Of a stretch of 64,000 nucleotides of DNA, positions 22,347 through 34,199 are shown piece by piece (the first letter of the stretch is position 1; the number at the start of each line of letters is the position of its first letter). Under the pieces are notes generated by a model. It did no database searches, was not told where the DNA came from, and saw only the letters and a list, made by a program, of their open reading frames with translations. The translations under genes and the position numbers were made by a program. The stretch is taken from contig OY987268.1 in NCBI GenBank assembly GCA_963920665.1, positions 2,792,501 through 2,856,500 on the forward strand, read 5' to 3'. Source of the stretch: Straminergon stramineum. Its lineage: Eukaryota; Streptophyta; Bryopsida; Hypnales; Calliergonaceae.

Positions 22347-24360
22347 TCCCACCATATAGGCTACAAATGATGTCGTTAAAAAAATTTCAAAGGCAAAATC
22401 AATGTTGATTAAATTTCACAATTGTACCTCGACAATGTAATCTGCCAGCGCATATGCAATAACAAAAAAAATTGGAAGTTAGAGTGCTTGAATCAGGGGT
22501 GTGCTTATAGCTTTGCAACTATCCAAATTAGGGGACCATTTTGCCCCTTCGTTTTATCCTTAAAAAAAAAACTTATTATTTGCACACATGATAAAATTTG
22601 CAATTTTGAGGCCCCAAATTTGCAAAGATAGATGTAAAAATAGATTCATCGAGTATTAAATAGGGGTCTTTTTATTTGACATTACCCTTGGTTGGACCCT
22701 TGCATTTGGCTCATTGCACAACTTTATAAGCATGACCAAGCAACAGTCACAAAAGAAGCTTTATCATACAATGACAACAATTAAAGCAATTATATTATCC
22801 TAAATTATTTTTGGTATAAATTTTTCATAGCATGTATCCAAAATCGGTGTAGTGGATTGGAAAAATGCTGTAGACATTTTGCATTGGCCATGGAGGCACA
22901 AATTCCTCAATTGTTACAATTCTCATAACCTTAGACGTTAGTGTAGGGTAACCTGATGAAGAGTTGGGGTGGTAGCAAAACTATGGCAAGGATGCTTTCA
23001 ACTACATATGTGTATTGAATAGAGCGTGATGCAAATTCAGTCAAATACGGTCAGGCTATAGCCTTCAATAATGGAACAATGGCGAAAAAATCCTAAGTGC
23101 AAGAAAGTGCGCTTCAACTTTTGCTAGAAGAGGGTGTGAATTAATGACACTAAAGCGATTTCACTTGAATTGGCACGGCCTAGTTCTTGTCCCACGTCTC
23201 CATGAGCAATTGTGGCATGGACTACATGAGGTCTTCAGTTCCCCCAAACTAACTCAAACTAGACTGCATTCTTTATATTTGACATGGACATCGTAAGCAT
23301 GGCTACGTCACAAGGCAATAAAATATCCACAAACATGCAAGAAGAATAGTAAAAACCCGGATTCAAGATGTAGGAGTCCCAAACCCTCAGAAAATGATAG
23401 AGTACCTTCTACAATCCATGTTGCTCTTGCCAATGAAAATTGAAAGAGTCCCCCACATAGAATGGTGCTTCAAATTTGTTTCTCTGACAATGTGGGAGCG
23501 ATGTGCCATAGTTCTTGCTAGTTTGTATGTAGAGTAGTAGGAAATCCTCAACAACCATAGCTAGGGTGATGTCTACACACCTGATGAAATCATAAATTTT
23601 GTCCTACAGAATAGTAAGCTCGCATCGTATGCCATGAGTACTTGATTTAAAATTGTTAGTAGAATGTTCTACCAAATTGGACTTGAGCATTCTTGTTCAA
23701 TTAGCCTACTATAGAATACTAGTCTTTGTTTTTTTGTTAGTCGACAATATAGACTTTTTTGGCAACTTTTTTGCCCCAAACCCTTGTGTACGACCTTAAA
23801 GTGGACATTCATACCTTTAAAAGTTAAGGGATAATAGCCAAGTTTGTATGCAACTTGATTCCATCATGCACAAATCTAGCCCATGCACATTGATGTATTG
23901 AATATTTGTTTTTTTTCACTTTAGTCCTTTGCATTCCAATGCAAAAATCCTAAATCTTTTAATTACAAGGAATCCGTTGTTAATTGAAAAGGCAATTTTG
24001 CAAAAACATTATCAATTTTATTTTCCAACACTTAAAAAATAGGCTTGAATGAATACATCCATGCCTAAAACCATTGCAACTTTTCAAATGCAACCAATGA
24101 GAGAGGTGGGATTTTTTGTAGCAAACACTAAGAGTTGAGATATTTCTAACTTCAAGGGTGTTCATTCAAGGTGAGTTTAGTTTAATGAATAGGAAATTTT
24201 ATATTTCCAACTTAAAAATTGTGTAAAATATTACTAGAGTATTGTAAAATTATAAAACCTCTAGGGTTGCATTTCTCTAGAATTGACTATTAATCTCCTT
24301 AATTTTTTTTGGTCATTCAATCTTTGAGACTAAAAAAAGTGTAATTTAAGTGGTATTACC
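22347..24360. other. Intergenic, no gene seen
   Basis: AT-rich with one moderately GC-richer stretch at about 22850-23600. Both strands show only short frames without recognisable motifs. Confidence 0.6.
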
Positions 24361-24579
24361 CACTACAAGAAAGGGGTGTTTTAAGTGAATTTTAAAGTAT
24401 AATTTTAGACATAAGGTTATAAGTAATGACATTTAAAGAAATTTTAAATAAAATTTTACTAGCAATACATATGTTTCTGGTAAAAATTTACTAAAAATCT
24501 ACTAAAAGGTCATTGCTTATAATCTTATGCTTAGGACTATACTTAAAAACTCACTTGAGCACCACTTTCTCTTGTAAAT
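24361..24579. mobile_element. 219-bp CACTA-type MITE
   Basis: It begins CACTACAAGAAA, the terminus typical of CACTA (En/Spm) elements. Inverted arms of about 75 bp are imperfect but clear; the right end reverse complemented contains CAAGAGAAAGTGGTG and AAGTATAGTCC. A 3-bp ACC duplication flanks it (24358-24360 and 24580-24582), matching CACTA target size. Confidence 0.75.
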
Positions 24580-24890
24580 ACCTTCTTTCATTGTTCATCA
24601 CAATTGACTACTATTGATATGAGAATAATTCATATGATGGGAGTGGAGGTTGAATTCTTGAAGGCATTGCATTGGTGCTATAGTATGCTCACTTTAAACC
24701 ACCACAATTTTTCTATGCAACATAGCTTAGTGGTCAAAACTATGAAATGTTGATGCGAAATTGTTTACCTCTTCAAGAAAAATCCAACCCAAATTGTTTC
24801 GTATTTTTCAACACTCATACAATATTCTGAATTTTCAAAGTTGAAATCATAGTATACCTACTCATGCCACTAGATTCCCCTTAACCCCTA

Positions 24891-25705
24891 ACTGCCCAGT
24901 CAACCATATATGGTCGGTTTGAAATTTCAAGCCCTTTTTTGTGCCAGCAGTTAAATTCTTGTGACCGGTCTAAAAAACTTTTCAAGTAGTTTTGAGGGTT
25001 AACTATGGAAAACTTTCATTTTTCATTGAGAGAAGTATATATTCAATTATTGAGAGGTCTTCAAAGGCATGTGTGTACTAAAAGTGGAGTGTAAAGTTTG
25101 CTAATTTTACTTCATTTCCTAGCTTTATGCAAAGCTTCGCAATTTCATTTGATTTAAAATCTAAGAAATTGTACTTATCCATTTGCTTTGTGAATGGTCC
25201 CAATGAAAAGTCTAAAGTCTTTTTTTCATGATTTTCACCATTGAAAACTTCAACATGCAAGTGTTTATTTGAAGCTATTTGCAATTTCTACTTATAAACA
25301 AAAATTACATTTCAACAATTGCAAGGTAGATTGTGTAATGAGTTTGATGTCTTTTCATACAAAATGAAGTTTTTTGGAAGAGTATTTTAGTGTGCTAACA
25401 CTCTTTGAAGTTGGTCATGTTACCTCCAATCTCCAAAAACATATATATGCAAATTTTTGAAACATTGTCGACAAAGACAACATACTGAAAATAGAAAATG
25501 TATATTTCTCTTTGAACAATCTCACAACTCCTAGGAGATTCCGCCTACAAAATTGGCATGCTTACTAACAAACAAGCTCTATTAACATCTATACAATTAG
25601 ATTTGGAAAAAAAGCACAATCTGCTTCATTGAGGATAACTACAAGCCAATGCTATTTTTTCATAGTCAAAACACACTTGAAAAGGCTTGAGCATTTAGGG
25701 ATTAA
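24891..25705. mobile_element. Candidate 815-bp TTAA element
   Basis: The left end is TTAACCCCTAACTGCCC and the right end, reverse complemented, is TTAATCCCTAAATGCTC. Both fit the family terminus. The interior is AT-rich and non-coding. Internal similarity to other copies is not established, so the pairing of these two ends is tentative. Confidence 0.4.
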
Positions 25706-25797
25706 ACCACCACCCATGAAATACAAAATACTTCAACTCCCATTGCTTGCTCTTACATGTGACAATTTTGGGAACATCAAGTGAATCTTTCTCCATA

Positions 25798-26012
25798 TTA
25801 ACCCATGAAAGGCCCTTGGGGTCCCTCTACACAACCCAAATTCAGCTTTAAGACTCTTCAATTGTGATTTAATAGATGAGTCATGATACATTTCAATTTA
25901 TATACTATCATGATCATTAATTACTTCGTATAAAAAAGTATTTGGTCAAATTCCACCAAATACATAATATACTATATGGCCGCAAAGGGCTTTCAGGTCC
26001 TTCTAGGGTTAA
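25798..26012. mobile_element. 215-bp TTAA-flanked MITE, inverted sister of 19912-20142
   Basis: Left TTAACCCATGAAAGGCCC; right reverse complemented TTAACCCTAGAAGGACCTG. The interior shares CATATAGTATATTATGTATT and TAATGATCATGATAGTAT with the sister in opposite orientation. It sits immediately outside the L14 block. Confidence 0.75.
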
Positions 26013-26572
26013 AATAGGAGATGCAATTACAAACAGAGTGGTTTTGGGTCCAGCTAACTTATTTTTGGATACGGAAACTCTTGGAAAGTGAACTCTCTGA
26101 CGCTTGTCTTTTGAGGTGAAAACATTGCAAATGAAAAATGAGATTAGGGTTAAGGGCGCATTACAACTTGAAGCGAATGTCCATCAAACTGTCAGTGACT
26201 TAGAGAGAGTGATCGCTTTCAGCTGAGCTGCTAATCACATGATTGGGCAGGACGGTTGGGTTAAAAGTTTAGGGAAAAGGGAGCTGGAGAATAGATCAAT
26301 GAAGCAGAAGATGAAATATAAGAAAGTCAGCACATGCATAATGAGAACGAAATACGGTAGCCATTCATCAACTTTGGCATCAAGTCATGAACACGCTGAC
26401 AGTCTAGGTAGCGGAGATAAAAAAAGTGCACAAGGCTCACTAGCAATTGGTCTTCGCCCAAAAGGCCCCAACAAATTGACATACAATGCAGAGTTAACTG
26501 TGAGTGCGACACTCCACTTCCCAAAGGATTTGTAACAAAATTGTAGATGCTCCCTCTTGCCCCACCGAAAAC

Positions 26573-27945
26573 TGCATATAACCCATGCCAGGAAAAACTA
26601 TATGAAACGCTTACCCCCCGATCCAGGTATCAATAAACCACAAAAAACAAAACCGAACGGCCTAATAAAACAACCATCCAAATCAACAACACTCCAACAA
26701 GTGTGATGATGAATATGTAAAAAACAATCAAAAGCAAATATCTTGGCAATCCGGGATCAATTCGTATTCAAGCACTGAGACTTTCAGTACAGGGGGGCAA
26801 AATGGTCAAGTCAACGATGATATTTAAGTGGGGAATAGGAACAAGGCTCTTCTGCTTCTCAATTTTAACGCTACTCGTTGCAGCACAGCATACTACTACC
26901 AACCACACATTGCTCATGGCTCTATTCTCAAGAACATCCTGCAACGCCACACAGACACAAAACGTGAGACGCACAATCCAAAGACAGATCCAACATCATC
27001 CTGGAAGTAGAAAGTAAAAAACAGACAGATAAGTTCCGTCCTCGTCAGAATCATGCGACATTTACAACACGACCCTACACCTCATCCACACACTCCACCG
27101 AAACCCATGCATCCTAAAGCCCGCAGCTCTGTAAAATCAAAACAGTGACCCCATAGAATATCATCAGTTTTCATCTAAACCGAAAATACACTTATGTCAT
27201 AGAGCACTGCTTCAGTTCCTCGACAGCCAGCCCATGACACTCTAGTGTTCTCAAATGTCACAGCTCCCCTACCTGCCAAAAGATGCAGGTACTGAAACCC
27301 TTAAATCACAACCTGGACCCCGCGCTGACCTAATCCTTCAACCATCCACAACTTCGTACCAGTCGATATCATCACCTCGCTCTAACAATACATAAAGCGA
27401 AACCCTAAAATGATGAATGCGAACCGACTCTCTCCACCGCTAAAACCTCCAGTTCGAATCAACCATCTTTCCCAAATCGACGGGACAAAGCGAAACAAAG
27501 CAAATGGCACTCGGTCGGGATAGCCCCATCTTGTCCGGCACCACTAACACTGCGTACTCAATTGCGTACACATAAACTAAAACCCACCCCGTGCCAGGAC
27601 AGTGCATGCTGCCATCCTCACTGCATCGCAGGTCCATGGAAACCAACCACAACATTTGACCTAATACATCAGTATCCACCACCGAACACTAGATTGACAC
27701 CATTCTCAAAACACCAATGCCTCCGCGATCAGGTCACTGAGTACCTCCTCCGCTGTTACTTTCATCTGTCTGACTCCACTATCGAATAGTCACATCCGAA
27801 GTTCCAATACATCTTCCCACAACCAATTCAACGCCCCAGTCATCGCACCGCGTAATACTCTAAAGACCGAAAACAGAATCATCGACATGCCAGGCGTTTA
27901 GGGTTTAGGGTTTCGGGAAAACTGACTCACCAGCTCGTTCGCGGA
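26573..27945 (-). other. Conserved 3' flank of L14, possible spliced 3' UTR
   Basis: The L14 stop codon is followed within about 25 bases by CTG-GTGAGT, a good donor site, in both copies. Conserved blocks continue for more than 1 kb, including GTTGCAG before 26930 and a run coding for LVPIPHLNIIVDLTILPP in both copies. I cannot tell whether this is an untranslated exon or a small separate gene. A telobox-like AAACCCTAAACCC lies just after the donor. Confidence 0.4.
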
Positions 27946-27949
27946 TGCC

Positions 27950-28354
27950 CTAGGCCTTCTCCCGCCTCAGCTTCCCCAACTCGCGGCGGACGATGGAGCT
28001 CTTCTTCACGCGCGCCACCATCACCTTGAAGCGGTCGAAATCCGTCATGGCCGCTCGACGCGTGCGCACCGCCAGCTTGCGTCCCCAGGCGCTGTTGGCC
28101 CACTTCTGGTCCACCTCGGCAGCCTCATACGCCGCCTTGAGCACCTTCTTCAGCGGGGTGCGGGGCAGGTCGGGAATGGTGATGTCCGTCAACGAAAGGC
28201 GCTTGAAGTTGATCTGCGTGCGCACCATGTCGGGCGAGTCCACCAGCGCGCGGTTCTGATCGATCACGTCCACGATGACCACCAGCTTGCCATAGTCCGG
28301 CCCATAGTTTACGAGCGCCACGCGCCCGATCTCCACGAAGCGTCGGAACACCAT
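27950..28354 (-). CDS. RPL14: 60S ribosomal protein L14 (eL14), copy 1
   Basis: Structural protein of the cytosolic large ribosomal subunit. The frame gives 134 residues, the usual plant length. The N-terminal KOW-type part reads [19 protein letters not shown] then IDQNRALVD and PDMVRTQ; the family-typical [29 protein letters not shown] and ELGKLRRE follow. The chosen start gives MVFRRF, as in relatives; a frame open upstream has no such conservation. The coding region has no intron and is strongly GC-rich at third positions, unlike its AT-rich surroundings. It differs from copy 2 (58553) at four positions that I found, all synonymous, so both encode the same protein. A TATA box lies upstream of this copy. 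Confidence 0.95.
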   Translation of the reverse strand: MVFRRFVEIGRVALVNYGPDYGKLVVIVDVIDQNRALVDSPDMVRTQINFKRLSLTDITIPDLPRTPLKKVLKAAYEAAEVDQKWANSAWGRKLAVRTRRAAMTDFDRFKVMVARVKKSSIVRRELGKLRREKA

Positions 28355-28496
28355 CTTGTCTTGACGGGGGGAGGGCGCTCGCAAGGAAGCTTGGCTTCGC
28401 TGGCTATGGCGGACACGGAACGGCGTCTCGCTGTGAAAGAGAAACATCCGTGAGCTCCATCTTCGTCTTTAGGGCGCTCCGTCGTCCATCCCCGCC

Positions 28497-28584
28497 AAAC
28501 CCTAATTCCACGGCCCGACCCAGGTCCCCAAATCTCGACCCGCGGAGTACAGGGACTGGAGTAATACTTCAGGTGTCTTTATAG
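28497..28584 (-). promoter_or_regulatory. Promoter of L14 copy 1: TATA box and telobox
   Basis: On the minus strand CTATAAAG is at 28577-28584, about 220 bases before the ATG. TTAGGGTTT, the complement of the AAACCCTAA telobox common in plant ribosomal protein promoters, is at about 28497-28507. Confidence 0.6.
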
Positions 28585-28626
28585 TGGGAGTGGGACACTG
28601 GTGAATATGTGTCCACAATCCATACC

Positions 28627-29813
28627 TTAACCCCTAAATGCCGAGGCACCAAATTCTGGTGTTGGCAATGCTTTGAAGTTAACCCCTAAATGCATCGACG
28701 TCCATTTTCTGGATGAAAGTTATTTTAATTTGTGAAGATCCATTATCAAGTTTTTGTCCTATTTAAGGGTTGGATTTGGTGTTACTAGCGTTCATATTTA
28801 TTTTAAATTACAAATGTGCAAGTATGTCAAGTGGTCAAATTGCATTGACTTTAGTTCAAAACTAGATTAGCCAAAATGAGGTCGTAGATAGGAAGAACAA
28901 AAAAATTTCAAATAATCTCCATGTGAAGAGAACCTTATTTCAAATCCATTCCAACAGATTTCACTCCAAAAAAATGCTAATATTTTGCTTGCAATTGAAT
29001 TTTGAAGGAATTTCAAAATTTCTCTTTCAAAATTTATACAAAGAGATTGGTGATAGCATTGGTGAATCTAACCATATAGATGGAGTAGACAAATCAAAAT
29101 CTACACATTTTTACTTGCATTTCCATTCCAAAATATGCTTCCAAATAGTACTTTATAATGATTTTTCTCAAATAGTCAATTCTGGAGATGAATCTGGACG
29201 TTTAGGGGTTAAATAAAACTTATAAAACCTTACCAAGTTACTATTTTTAGTAGTTTATATTTTGAAAAGTTCTTTCTTATGTCTAGTTTTAGCATCAAAA
29301 ATCTGATTTTGAAAATGAATGATTATGATTTTTATATTCAAGATTTTGTGCAAGGATGTCCATTGCAAATCCTAATTTTCTAGTGTTGTGGGCTCTTAGA
29401 AGTTGGCCTCAAATATACTAGATCTTGGAGAAAAAATCACACTAGAAATTCCTTTCAAAAAATTGTAGAGTAGATTTTGAAAAGCCAAAAATTGATTGGG
29501 GTTATGTATGTTATGCCCTTGAACCTCATATATTTTTGTGACCAATTTTAAGATTTGACATGTGAAAAGAGGATTGAAAAACTTCAAATCACTTTTACAG
29601 TTTTAACATTGATATGATCAAACATTATAATCTTTCAATCCCTAAGTGGTATTGTTGTATTTTCTTTTCCCATGTCATCTTTAACATGTATAGTTTGAAT
29701 TTGTATGATTACAATTCAAAGAAAATGATAAAAACTATCAAAATGTTGACTTTTTGTTCAATTTGGAGCAAATTTCAAAAAGCTCAAAAAGGCCTTAGGC
29801 ATTTAGAGGTTAA
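28627..29813 (+). mobile_element. TTAA element with a nested TTAA insertion
   Basis: Left end TTAACCCCTAAATGCC-GAGGC; right end reverse complemented TTAACCTCTAAATGCC-TAAGGC. These inverted ends of about 20 bp lie inside TTAA on both sides. Without the nested element the length is about 657 bp, close to the 655 bp of its sister at 21692. Confidence 0.85.
28679..29212. mobile_element. Nested 530-bp TTAA element with duplicated target
   Basis: Bounded by TTAA at 28679-28682 and 29209-29212. Both ends read CCCCTAAA inward. The sister host element near 21750 reads CTTTGAAG-TTAA-ATAAA without insertion; here the same words flank the nested element, with TTAA on each side. This is an occupied versus empty target comparison. 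No transposase frame is present. Confidence 0.88.
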
Positions 29814-29819
29814 GTTAGA

Positions 29820-30295
29820 CTCCTTGTTTTGTTTGTTTGTTACTATGAGATCTCGTAGACCATGTGTCCCCAATCACATTCTTGGTATTCTCGGAAAGCT
29901 CTTTGTAAGGAGAGGTGCATGGGTTTTGTTTTAAGGCATTTGAACCTAAAGTGTGAAAGTTATGGATATTTGAGTTATTCTTCATTGAAAAAAATTAGGA
30001 AATTATTTTTACTTTTATTTTGACTAAGAGAATGGCACATGGCACAATAGTCCATACCCTTAGTTAGTTAGTTAATTTTGTTTGATTGTTTGTTATGGTA
30101 AAATCTCCTAGACCATATATCCCAGGATGCGTTCTTGATATAGTCTAAAAGCTCCTTGCAAGGAGGGTTGCATTAGATTTGTTTTGTGGTGTTTAGTCCT
30201 CTAGTGTGAAAGTTATCGAATTTCATAGTTTTTTAATTAAAAACTTAGGGAACCCCTTTTGTTTTCTTTTGGCAATGACAATGGCATAGGGCACA
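29820..30295 (+). repeat. Tandem repeat, two units of about 240 bp
   Basis: Units at about 29820-30050 and 30060-30295 share GTTTGTTTGTTA or GATTGTTTGTTA, TCGTAGACCAT or TCCTAGACCAT, GTGTGAAAGTTAT and a closing GGCACA. A third, interrupted copy is at 11455-11900. Confidence 0.65.
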
Positions 30296-30427
30296 CTAGT
30301 AATAATAATAACATTAGGCTAAGGACCATGGTGAATGAAGATTCTGTTGGGGGTATTTCAAGTGCTTAAATGAACCAACATGTAAGAGGTAGAAGACCCA
30401 CCAAATACACCAGTAGGAAATGATCCA

Positions 30428-31206
30428 TTAACCTATTAAAGACTAAGCATTTTTTGGCAACATAAAGTTTTTGGTCATCCATTTACAAAGACAATTTTCA
30501 TTTCTTGTCTTTGAAATTTTCACACAATCCGTGGTCAAGGAGTAGCTTTAAGGCCCAACAATTTTCATAACTTTTGACTACATGTTTAAAAAGTTATTGT
30601 TTGACTTGTAATTTCATTTAGAGTCTAACCGGTTTGGGTAGCTCAAAACTCTAAAAAAACCTTTAGAAGTCCTTTATTTAATTCAATTTTTAATATTTTT
30701 GAAAATAAAAAAATTGTAGGATGTAGATTGTTTATATAACATTATTGCCATTGGGATTGGCATTTTTCAATTCCATAACTTAATTCTTAACAATTTAGTA
30801 TTTTAAATCAATCTCCATTTCTTTCTACTTACAATTGTTTTTGAGCATGAATATAAATTTTTTGGGAACTTTTTAAAATTTGTTCCCCACTTATTTCTTC
30901 AACATATTATGGAGGGTTGCAAGTTGTAGGATCTATACATTTGGAGGTCTAAAGTTTGACAAATGAAATCCAACCATTTGGAAAGAGTTGGAAAATACTT
31001 TTGTTTGAAATTCAAGCATCATGATCTTGCAATTGATAAGGTTCTTTATTTGAAATTTTAGGAGGGAATACACTAATAAGTTAATTAGTGAATCATACAA
31101 TTGGATTTGTTAAAAAAAATATAAATGAAGATTTTAGCCTTGCTTTGGAGACTAGTATTTTCAAGTAGTTTTAGGCCTATAAACATGAAAGAACTTTAGG
31201 GGTTAA
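30428..31206 (+). mobile_element. 779-bp TTAA element, mirrored at 55.86-56.79 kb
   Basis: Left end TTAACCTATTAAAGAC; right end reverse complemented TTAACCCCTAAAGTTC. The interior matches the reverse complement of about 55860-56790, for example GGCCCAACAATTTTCATAAC and CCTTTATTT-ATTCAATTTTT. Confidence 0.6.
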
Positions 31207-31269
31207 AGTTTTGCTCAAACCATGACCAATTTTTTTCAATAAATGAGATTTGAGCTACATTAGGTTGAG

Positions 31270-31570
31270 GTAGCATTAGATGGGATTTAGTTGCCTTGGA
31301 GGGCCGTTTCAAGCTAGTTCCCCAGGCTGGGAACCAACTAGGGCTAGCTAGAATTTAAAACTATTAAAAATTTGAAAAATATATTGTTTTTCAAAAAAAT
31401 ATTTAAAACATATTTTTTAATAATATCTGACTTGGGTGTTGCTTGACCACATCAGTGAGCTACTATGGGCCGAGTTCCCATAGTCCCAAAACTTGTGGGA
31501 ACTCGCGGTCTTCTACAGTAGCTCATTCTCTTCTAATGTGGCCACAATCAAAGTCTTGGATGGTGGTGAT
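31270..31570. repeat. Repeat with GTTCCC ends, mirrored at 55.62-55.86 kb
   Basis: Contains GCTAGTTCCCCAGGCTGGGA and TTGTGGGAACTCGCGGTCTT, with inverted equivalents at 55640-55850. Its position next to the preceding TTAA element is kept in both arms of the large mirror. Confidence 0.5.
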
Positions 31571-32284
31571 GGAGTGATTAGTGACTGCAATAGGAACTTC
31601 CACCTTTTGAGTATAAATTCATTATAAGAAATGACTTGTTTTAGGCCTTAATGTGATAGCCATGTTAGGAAATATTGTAAGTGCTTTAGGTGAGTAAGAT
31701 GACTATTATGTATACACTTTTTGTTGGTTTTGGGGTAGTCTAGAGATTCTTTTGGGCTAATTGGTGAATACACTTCAAATTTTCATAATAAATTCATACT
31801 TTGTCTAAAAAATTCAATTGGTCTTCCCATTTCTCACATTTTTCTTTATGTAGATTGTTTTTTAAAAAAAGCCAACAATACCAATAGGGCAAACCAATCA
31901 TTATGAACGTCATTTGTTGGATTATCTTGCCAATAGCCATTAAGCCATGTCTCAAGGACTTCACAAACAAGGGCTACCCTAGATGATTCCTTCTTAAGGT
32001 GGACTCTATGCCTTATATTTAGGACTCATAACAAGTACACAATAATCAATAATAAACAAAATCCAAATTTTATAATTAATGTCTCGTAGTCAATGATTAT
32101 TGTTCTATCTTTTGTTCATTCAAATTTTATTGTAGGTGTTTGGATGGCTTTTATTTGTGTTATATCTCTTTGGTTTTACAATAGCAACCATTCCATTAAA
32201 TGAAAATATATCTATGAGAGGTCAACGAATGACTGTGTAGTTTGATGGGCCGGGTTGGATTCTTGTATGGGCACTAATCATGTT

Positions 32285-33230
32285 GTTAGAAATATGTGGA
32301 GAATGCTTGGTTACATAGATCCAATAGTCCCCATTTTTTCAAAAAATAAAGATCAACTATATCAAAAAAAAAATCCAAATACTACAAGGTAGATCACTCT
32401 AATATTTGATAAATGTGGGAAAAGTCAAGATACATAGATCCATGTCCTTGGATTAAAAGAAAAAGTTAAATTATTACAAAAATAAATTAGAATTTCATAA
32501 CAAAGATCTCTCAAAATTGTATAATTGTAGGGATAACCTAGATATAGATCCACCATCCTTGGGTTTTAAACTAGAAAGGTAAATTATTTACACCAAAATA
32601 GAAATAGAAATACCATGGGGTAGATCTCTCAAACATTTGATGAATGTAGGGAAGGCCAAGACACATATATTTAATTCCCTAAATTTTAAGATAAGAAGAT
32701 AAATGAAATCAAAAAATAAATTAGAATTCCTCAACGTAGATATCTCAAACATTTTATAAATGTGGAAAAATCATGGACACATGGATCCATCTCACCATCT
32801 TTTAATAAAATTACATAAATTATATCCAAAAATAAGTTGGAATACCACAATGTAAATCTCTCAAACATTTGAAAACTCATACCAAGAAAATGTATAGACA
32901 TAATTCCATCTCCCGAGGTTCTCAAAAAGAAAGATTATCTTTATCAAAAAATATATAGGAATACCATGTCATATATCTTTTAAACATATGAGAATATCAA
33001 GAAAGCCCAAATACATTGAAAAAATCCATCTCCCAAGGTTTAAAAGTAAAAGATAAATTGAAAAAAAAAACCAATTAAAATACTATGATGTTGATTTCTC
33101 AAACATTTTATAAATGTGGTGAAACCTTAGTCAAATACATCAAAAAAACAAGTTGGAGTGCCATGAGATAGATTTCACCTAAATTTATGAATCCCCAAAT
33201 TCCCAAGGCTTGTTTTCCATCAAAAACCAC
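32285..33230 (+). repeat. Degenerate tandem array, about 117-bp period, 7-8 units
   Basis: The core TAGATCTCTCAAACATTTGA and its variants occur near 32391, 32502, 32622, 32737, 32852, 32970 and 33093, at intervals of 111-123 bases. Each is followed by a CCATCTCCC-AAGG-type segment and an A-rich linker. Units are well diverged, so the array is old. Confidence 0.8.
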
Positions 33231-34191
33231 TAAATATTGTTGTTTCTATCGCAAAGAGAAAAAAAAATTAAATTTGATTTTCTTGCACATCTAACCATAG
33301 GATCTTGGAGTAGACTAGTGTAAAAATGTGAAGAAGAAACTTTAATTGTGTAGATTGCAAGCTATTTGGAGTTCAAACTATTAAACAAGACCTCCCCTTT
33401 TACACAAAATTCAAAGGATGAACATGTGCACCTTTGTCTTACATGGAAGGATTCTCTATCATTAATTAATTAGACAATCGACATCCTCAACATTGTTCAA
33501 GGGTTAATAGAGGTATGAATGCATGCGATCTCTATACACCCTAAGTGCTCTCTTAGGTTTCACACAAAATTCCAAAGATAAACATTTTCACTTTTTACAT
33601 AGAAAGATTCTTTGTCATCCATCTAACACTTTTGAGTCTGCCACGACATTCCAGAGGTTAAAGTCACAAAAGTTGTATTCCAAGAAACTCTTTTACAATT
33701 TTCCTGAATTTCAAACCACTCACCCACTGAAAGTTTGAAACTACTGTAACTTACGAAAAGGAAAACTTAAGGACAAAGACCCGGCAACTCACGTTATCGC
33801 AGGAACAGGAGCGGCCGCCTTGAGCCTCAATAGCGCAGCGACTCCGATCCCATGTCACACTGACATCGTCACTGACTTACAGTCCTTCCTAAAAATAGAG
33901 AATTTATTCTCAAAGAATTTCAGACTTTTCCCAGACTGAGGACCCAAAGGAGTGGAATACTGCCAATTCAACGTGACTAAGATAAATTATTGATCGATAT
34001 TGAATCGAATTAAATTCCAAGCTCGGAAACAAGTGTTACAAAATTATAATATAAATGACGATTCAACAAGGTAAGCGCAGCAAGCATACTTGCTCGATCA
34101 GTTCACGTGCACGCCACCCTATATACTTTGGAAATGAAGTACGTACGTGGCTACCCTTCGAAATTAATTAATGAAAGCCTTCAATATATTC

Positions 34192-34199
34192 TATATAAA
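34192..34199 (+). promoter_or_regulatory. TATA box of the dioxygenase relic
   Basis: TATATAAA lies about 185 bases upstream of the ATG at 34377, in a short GC-richer stretch. It implies that the pseudogene came from an ordinary gene with its promoter rather than from a processed transcript. Confidence 0.5.

Larger units (their letters stand above)
26040..28560 (-). repeat. L14 block, left copy of large inverted duplication
   Basis: Counterpart of about 58370-61250 in inverted orientation. Similarity is very high from the L14 leader through about 1.5 kb of 3' sequence and weaker towards 26040. It contains L14, its 3' flank, and the segment also found at 16740-17180. Confidence 0.85.
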
